The notes beneath the pieces are model-generated. The model did not search any database and was not told where the DNA came from. It worked only from the letters and a program-made list of their open reading frames with translations. Below are positions 57,901-64,000 of a stretch of 64,000 nt of DNA, in pieces. Numbering within the stretch: position 1 is the stretch's first letter; every line of letters starts with the position of its first letter. The DNA comes from Azolla caroliniana (taxonomy: Eukaryota > Polypodiophyta). A program made the translations under genes and the position numbers. The stretch spans positions 5,394,001 to 5,458,000 of the forward strand of contig JBHGNT010000009.1 in the NCBI GenBank assembly GCA_043228905.1, given 5' to 3'.

Positions 57901-60189
57901 TTGGCAATCTAACAAATTATCAGAAGAAGATCTACCTTGTCTATGAGTTTTCTCTACTTGTTTGCTCCGAGGAGATGACAAAGACGCAAGTCTTTCCATC
58001 TCTGCAAAGTCATCCATCATCATTTCTAAGCTAATAGATGTCTGCAAGCTTTTCTCAGAAATGGAGCTTTTTCTATCTTTCTTGAACTGTGACAGTTCTG
58101 AAATAAGGGCGGAGGCCCATGGATCAGCACAAGCATCATTCTCTGTTCTGAATTCATCTGAAACAGAAGCCATTCGAGCTTCCATTGAAGCATGATTGAC
58201 AGGTAGTTGTTTGCTAGCAAACCTTAGCCTTGCAGATTGAAGCTCCGTGTCTTTCTTTACCAGCAATTCCCTTAAAGATTTAGCTTCTTCTTCTAGGGAC
58301 ATCACTTTATCAGAAAGAATCCTATTCTCTTCTCTTAGGCTGTCTTCAGTCATATCTGTACCAGCGCTTTCCACAGAGTGATGCGGTAGAGATATGGTGT
58401 TTCTTCTACAGGGGGATGGCCTTCTGCTCTTATCAAATATGGCCATCTCACCTTGAGTTTTCAGCGAATTAGCTGAAGAAGTTGTATTAACGGGACCTCT
58501 TTTCTTCAGCAGAAGCCTGAGTCTCTGGCATTCTTCTTCAAGCTTTGCTATCTTCTTGTTGTTTTCCGTGTTTTGTTTAGTAGCAATCTCATTTGATCTC
58601 TTTCTGTTCTCATGTTCTTCATTTTTAAGTTCAATCTCTTTACTCAGGGAGTGAAGCTCATACTTGAACCTTATATTCTCCTTCTCTACAGATGCCATGC
58701 GAGCTTGGAATTTACTATTCTCACCTTCTAGACGGGTTTTGGCTTCCATGAGTTCAGATATGGTTTTTGCTCGTTCTTGCAGAGATTTAGCCATGGCGTG
58801 ATTCTCTGCTATGGTTTCACAGATTTTATTTGCTGAATCATCCAGCTTTTCTTCTAAATCTGTGCGAATTTTCTCCCATTCTCGAGTATTTTTTAACACA
58901 GCTTCATGGATCTTATTTTCTTGCTCCTCTCTTACATGTCTTAGCTGCTTCATACATTCTTTTAAAGCTCCATCGAGATGAGATACTCTATCTTCTGTAG
59001 CTAATTTCTGCTCCATTAAAGCTTCCAGCTTTTCTTTAATCTCTGCAGCTTCCGCTTCCGCTCTCTCCCATCCTGAAAAAAACACATAGAAACATTTTAG
59101 CGTATAGCTATGACCATGATCTCATTCATGTCCAAAGATGCATCCATGCATGCAGTTAATAAATATGAAACTATGTCTGTGTGGTCTGATTTTATTAAAA
59201 AATAATGCATCAATAAGTATAAGGCTGAGTCTCAATGACCTGTTTCATATCCAAAAATTAGAGGGATAAGTATGAAGCTACGTCTCTGTGATTTGATTCA
59301 TATTTAAAACTACATCAATAAGTATGATACTATGTCTCTATGATCTGGATAGGTTGAAGCTATGTGTCTGTGATCTAATTCTATTCAAAAAATACATGCG
59401 TTTAGTTTAATAAATATGCCTTAATACCACTGTGTCGGTCCTTTCTATTTGTATGAACAAATATTTGACCAAAAACACACCTGCTATTGCATCTTCTGCA
59501 ATTTTCATGTGTTGTTTTACCAATTCATCTTTAGCATTTGATGTTTCCATTGAGGCTGGCACAGTGTCTTCTGAAGTGATCATAGGTGTTGATATAGATT
59601 GAAGATTCAAATCAGCCTGTGAGGAGTTATTCATCGTTGAAGGAGAGCCATGTGAGCTACACTGAGTAATCGTAGACGATGCTTCAGGATTCTGCTGCTG
59701 TTGCAAGATTGAGAAGAAGAAGAATGTGAATTAAATAGATTAAAGATGAGAGGAAGAAAGAAAGAAAGAACTTGGTCAGAATAACAGAGAACTAGAAGAT
59801 GGGAATTTTACAAAGCTTCTTAGATAGAGAAGAAAAGAAAGGCAGAATAAAGAGCTGGAAAAAGCAAATTTTTCCTGCAACCCTGGGGAGGAAGAACGAA
59901 CTCTTTCAGATTAATGGAGCTAGACGATGAGAATCTTGCAATGGCGGTAAGTAAGAAGAAAGAAAATAAAAAAGGAGAGACAGACACAAAGAAGAAAAGG
60001 AAGGAAGGGAAATGGGAAAAAAGAAAGAAAGAATGGCGAAGGAGAGAAAGAAACCTGTTCTAATTCAGATGTTTTTGGAGGTGAGATTTGCGATATGATT
60101 ATTTCAAAAGAGTCCTGGTGTTCCACTGTTTGTGACGATGATGGTTTATCGGGGGATTTCTTCTTCCATGGCCAGCTTTTCTTGTCCAT
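54928..60189 (-). CDS. FPP: filament-like plant protein (FPP), five exons
   Basis: Long coiled-coil protein of the plant-specific FPP family, known in tomato as a partner of the nuclear-envelope protein MAF1. Exact function here is inferred. Exons (minus strand): 60189-60055, 59697-59481, 59072-56402, 55874-55805, 55539-54928. All are GT-AG, in frame, 3,705 nt, 1,234 aa, somewhat longer than the long Arabidopsis members (about 1,000 aa from memory). Family marks: N-terminus MDKKSWPWKKKSPDK; IAEDAIAGWERAEAEAAEIK across exons 2-3; coiled coils about 118-330 and 860-1065; ADPWASALISEL and a FDSPGKQW/LDWLVGLIF central block; LAECQQTILDLGKQLKAL at the start of exon 5; basic C-terminus FSRFFGRTKGSGH. 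Exon 2's acceptor sits in a CAG run, so its first residues (0-2 Gln) are uncertain. No TM segment or signal peptide. Confidence 0.93.
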
Positions 60190-60226
60190 GACTTTTGAGC
60201 TCTCTGGGCACTTGATGCAATTTTGC

Positions 60227-61166
60227 CTGCATTCTTGAGATGAAATGGTGAGATTTCTTCACATCATTCAACATGCAGAACAGATGAGTGGATGTCTCTG
60301 CACGATAACAGAATTCGGCATTTTATAGTACTACAGACATGAAGGCTTGAAAAGGAAGAAGCAGAAATTAGAGATCGATCTACAAATGGCGATTTCTCCA
60401 CTCTCTTGAGATTATGAAATTATATAGAGACGAGATATTAGCTCGGGGGAAGAGAAGCAATTGGATATGGTGCAAGAAATGGCGATCTCTTTACAATTTC
60501 AAAGAATAGGGGAAGAAAGGGGGGGAAGGTAAAGAAGAAGAAGCAGAAAAGGAAGACATTCTGGACCACTTCCGTTTCCTGTCAGATCTCTGAACTGCTC
60601 GTTTTCTGTACAATTGTGTCGTACTGCTTCATTAAAACTTGAACCAAAAGCTCAAACAAGAAGAAGGGAAAAAAAAAGTTCTGTCGGAACGAGGAACCAT
60701 GGAAACCTTCAATTGTCCAACAGACTAATAAGTAGGGAATATTTCAGACGACAGAAGAGAAGTAAGAAGAAGAAGAAAAAAAAAAGTTTCGTAAAATCTT
60801 AATGAGAGAATCTATTGTTGTTCATGGAGAATTAGGGCAGCTTTATCAAAAAAATCGCCTGTATTTATAACTTGATTAGCAAACTTTTTTAGAAGCCTTT
60901 CTTTTTCATCAATCAATAGAGCAATAGAAAAGCTCAATTGCAGAAAACAGCTATGTTGGATTCAGACGACTTCAGAGACGCTATTGAGACCTCATTGCTA
61001 CCTACATAAGTGAGTTTTTCTCATCATTCTCAAAACCGGTGGAAAGTTTACAATGTTAATGCAGAAAAAATTAAGGGATGACAAACCAAAAAAAAAACTT
61101 CTTCTTCTTTTTTTTTTTGTCTAGGATACAAGAATTGAGAATCTCTGATAATAATAGAAGATTTAC
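60227..61166 (-). other. possible 5' UTR intron of FPP
   Basis: On the minus strand a good donor (ACAAG|GTAAATC, exon edge 61,167) and an acceptor (GAATGCAG|GCAAAATT, exon edge 60,226) bracket a T-rich 940-bp stretch, leaving 37 nt of leader before the ATG at 60,189. This is inference from splice motifs only. No coding content. Confidence 0.35.
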
Positions 61167-61370
61167 CTTGTTTATCGGTTGCGTGTAGTCTTAACTTGGA
61201 TTGAAACAAGTGGTATTGGATGGGTAATTAATCGGAAGGAATGGAGTTTTTGAGTAGGCGTGGGAACAGATAAGAGGATGGAAACCCTAAATTGGGAATG
61301 GAGATTATTAGGGGGTGGGGGGGGGGAGAAGATGACGAAGATGATGAAAAGGAAGGGTTTGATGATGTTT

Positions 61371-61400
61371 ATGATGATGATGATGATGATGATGATGATG
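61371..61400. repeat. (ATG)n microsatellite
   Basis: Ten tandem ATG/GAT trinucleotides in the presumed FPP leader or promoter region. CT/GA runs lie nearby (61,440-61,480 and 61,545-61,566). Confidence 0.9.
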
Positions 61401-61582
61401 TACAGAGAGAGACAGAGAGGGAGATGCGGTTCTTCAGATTAAGAGAGAGAGAGTAGAGAGAGAGTAGAGAGAGAGAGAAGGGGCATGTGAGAGGTCGCCA
61501 TAGCCGCATGACAGTAAAAGGAAAAAGAAAGTGAAACAAAAAGCGTCTCTCTCTCTCTCTCTCTCTGTGTCTGAGTGCCTTT

Positions 61583-62160
61583 TGGAAGATGAAGATGATG
61601 ACCCCCTATTGCCCGTCCCCATCCGGTGGCCCGGTGGCTCTCGAAACTAGCCTCTCCACATATTTCAAAAACCTCTGGTTTGGCGGGAACTTCGCCACCG
61701 CCTCCAGCCAGTCACCCTTTTTTTTCCAATTCTTCATTTTCTTTTCCTTTCTCTTTTGTCTTTTTTTCCTTTTTCTTTTTCTTTTTCTTTTTCTTTTTCC
61801 TTTTTCCTTTTTCCTTTTTCTTTTTTCTTTTTTCTTTTTTCTCGATAAAACTTTTTTTGTTATTTTTCCTTCCTATTTTCTCTTTCTTTTTATGCATTTT
61901 CTTCCTTCTCGCTTCTCCATAAATCCTTTTTTTCCTTTCTTTTCTTCCCTTTTTAATTCCATAAATTGGCCCTTTTTTTTAAAAAAAATTTGTCTGCCTT
62001 ATTTATTGAGAGGGGAAAAAACAAAAAGCTTTTTTAATTATTCTTTATTGTATTTAGAATCTACTCAGTTGTTTTTTTCCAAAACTTTATTTTTTTTATT
62101 TTTTTCCCAAAAAAAACTCCTTTCATTACTTATAAAATTTTACAAATGAGACTATTTTTT
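61583..62160. repeat. T-rich low-complexity tract
   Basis: Long runs of ctttttcttttt and tttcctttttc on the plus strand, densest at 61,715-61,860. The 186-codon open frame across it is mostly Phe/Leu and is not a gene. It lies upstream of FPP and may be part of its promoter region. Confidence 0.75.
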
Positions 62161-62840
62161 ATTTTTATTCTTTTTACTCTTTCTCTTTTTAAAATTATTT
62201 ATCGAATCAATCATACATAGGCTTCTTCATTTTATTTTTCTCCATAATCTGCTGCTTTTCTAAGCCTGGATTAGGGGGGTGGACAGAGTATCAGTGCAGT
62301 AATTAATCATTAATCCCTCGCGATCATCACGCCCTTCTTCATGTGCTTCTAAAAGGATTCATTAATTAGCGACTGCTAATTGCTAATCAGGCTCTTATTA
62401 TTCTATTAAGTCTCCCTTGCACATCTTAACTCCTCTTCTTGATTTTTCTATCCCAAAAAAATAAAAACAAAAGAGATTTCATTTGGATTCCTCAACTGTT
62501 TTTTTGGTTTCTTTAAGATACGCAGATTTGTTTGTTTGCTTGCTTTTTTTTTTGTTTTATTATTTTAAACTTTAAAATCCTGATATTTTCTTACATAGCA
62601 TTTGACTTCAATTAAAAAGAGTGGATTTACCTGCTGATTGCTTCTTCTTCTTCTTCTTTTGAATAAATTTTTTCCCTGGTCTTTTTAGTTTGATAATTTC
62701 CTCAACATAGAAATTAATTCTTTGTCCCCCTAAACATATCATTCCGGGTTTTGAGAAAGAGAGAGAGAGAGAGAGGATTTTGTCTATATGCATCTACTAC
62801 ACATTGATCGGCTAACTCATGTCAAATATGTGTATTTCAT
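62161..62840. other. AT-rich intergenic, nothing assignable
   Basis: No gene seen. A short GA run lies at 62,755-62,774. Confidence 0.45.
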
Positions 62841-63100
62841 TTGATCCATCCATCCATAGAAGACATTCCTTCAATTCGATCCATCCGTTGAAGGTGCACA
62901 TTCATTCATTTGATTCGATCCATTCATTGAAGGGTGCACATTCATTCATTTGATTCAATCCATCCATTGAAGGGTGTGCATTCCATTCATTCGATTCGAT
63001 CCAGCCATTGAAGGTGCACATTCCATTCATTCGCTTTGATCCATCCATTGAAGGTGCACATTTCATTCCTTTGATCCGATCCATCCATTTGCAGGTGCAA
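62841..63100. repeat. 40-bp minisatellite
   Basis: About six tandem, diverged units of 35-41 bp built on GATCCATCCATTGAAGGTGC followed by acattcattcatttgattc. The last unit decays at about 63,100. Confidence 0.88.
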
Positions 63101-64000
63101 GTTTCGGTCGATCAATAGAATAAAGTCAAGCAAAACACCCAATTTTCACCCGTCATTCGCAAAACACCTTTTCTTTTTGTCTCGTTCATTGCCTGATAGC
63201 CTCGGAGCATTTCAATAGAAGCCTCTCTAGCATGCCATGTTATCATAATTTTAGTTGTGTATCGACTGAGGATTGCAGGAATCGCTACTACACCCATATG
63301 ATTGCCAAGATTGAATGGTATTTTATGCTAGTTTAAAAAAGAAAAGCTCTAGTTCCAAACATTCTCTTACCACCCATGTTCTCATCTTTTGCTAGAAAAT
63401 GAGCAATGTAGCAGGTTTTATTCTCTCCAAAGCCACCCAAATTCTTAAAGGTTGGATTTCCAAGTATTTTAAAGAGCATCTATCTAACCAATAAAAAAGC
63501 CCTTCTTGTTTAAGGTGAAAGTCGAAACTTTCTCTTTTCTATCCGAATTTTACGGTACGTGGGACTAGGATTTAACAACATTTAGTTAAGGTTTTTAGTG
63601 GGACGTGCCTCTCAAAGCAAATTGTGGCTCATATCCATTTTGATTTCATGTGACGTACCGACGACTGCCCTTGAACCAAAAGTGTGGAAATGTGTTTTTC
63701 CATATTTCTTGTCCTCGTGACAAACTGCAAGCTATAAATGTCCTCAGCTCGTATAATGTATTCATGGGTAGGTACAAGTAGACTTCGCCTCTATTTGCAT
63801 GAGTATAGTGCTTGCCCCTTATTAGCCATGAGTCATAAGCATGTATTGCTTGGCTCACCATGTTGCCACAACGAAAGCTCTTGTGCACTCTTATGACATC
63901 CAAGTTTGATGTCTTCACCCAAAAAAGAAACAAACAAAAGGAAAAGACATGGAACATGCACAAATCAAATAACGTATTCTTAGGTTGGATTCACAAGTAG
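63101..64000. other. intergenic, nothing assignable
   Basis: A 105-codon open frame on the minus strand (63,646-63,963) resembles nothing I recognise and has no splice or codon-use support. I do not call it a gene. Confidence 0.4.

Noticed and set aside
61589-62149. 186-codon frame with Phe/Leu-rich product
   Set aside because: Translation of a poly-T/CTTTTT tract, not a gene.
63646-63963. 105-codon minus-strand ORF
   Set aside because: No recognisable domain, no splice context, and AT-rich surroundings. Likely chance.

Overview
The window is nuclear DNA of a seed plant, most likely an angiosperm. It has two intron-containing plant genes, GA/CT microsatellites, and a dense pile of Ty1/copia and Ty3/gypsy LTR retrotransposons. 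I cannot name the species. There is no bacterial, organellar or free-living viral content.

Layout. 1-4.7 kb: a LINE-like remnant, a tRNA-derived (SINE-like) sequence, a degenerate LTR, a cluster of small palindromes and an antisense copia remnant. 4.69-9.55 kb: a complete but decayed Ty3/gypsy chromovirus on the minus strand, with both LTRs, a 5-bp target duplication (TSD), gag-PR-RT-RH-IN and a recognisable chromodomain. 9.7-26 kb: one internally deleted minus-strand copia element ('H') broken by several younger insertions: an LTR-like unit at 11,075-12,290, a decayed copia 'A' at 13,144-18,420, an intact and recent copia 'B' at 19,015-24,346 with one uninterrupted gag-pol ORF, and a solo LTR at 25,394-25,912. 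26-38.8 kb: two further copia elements. Each is present as two halves in opposite orientation: C (26.0-28.2 kb, +) with G (31.4-34.0 kb, -), and D (28.2-30.0 kb, -) with E (34.0-38.8 kb, +). A matching TSD (CAGAT at 28,229, ATCTG at 33,996) and complementary domain content indicate that D/E inserted into C/G and that an inversion of about 8.8 kb then split both.

38.8-51.7 kb: AT-rich DNA, then a 19-exon gene for an LRR receptor-like kinase of the LRR-VIII-1 / HPCA1 (At5g49760-like) type. My exon model is in frame throughout and gives 975 residues. Its second intron holds a 1,023-bp non-autonomous hAT transposon with 16-bp terminal inverted repeats and an 8-bp TSD. 54.9-60.2 kb (minus strand): a five-exon gene for a filament-like plant protein (FPP), a long coiled-coil protein of 1,234 residues in my model. 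Upstream lie a probable 5' UTR intron, a T-rich tract and a 40-bp minisatellite.

The two cellular genes are convergent (RLK +, FPP -) with about 3.3 kb of AT-rich spacer. I see no functional link between them. The strongest leads are the inversion that splits two nested copia elements, a conserved in-frame extension downstream of RNase H in the H/D/G copia family with a second polypurine tract, and repeated tRNA T-arm/B-box-like motifs at the ends of chromovirus-type LTRs.
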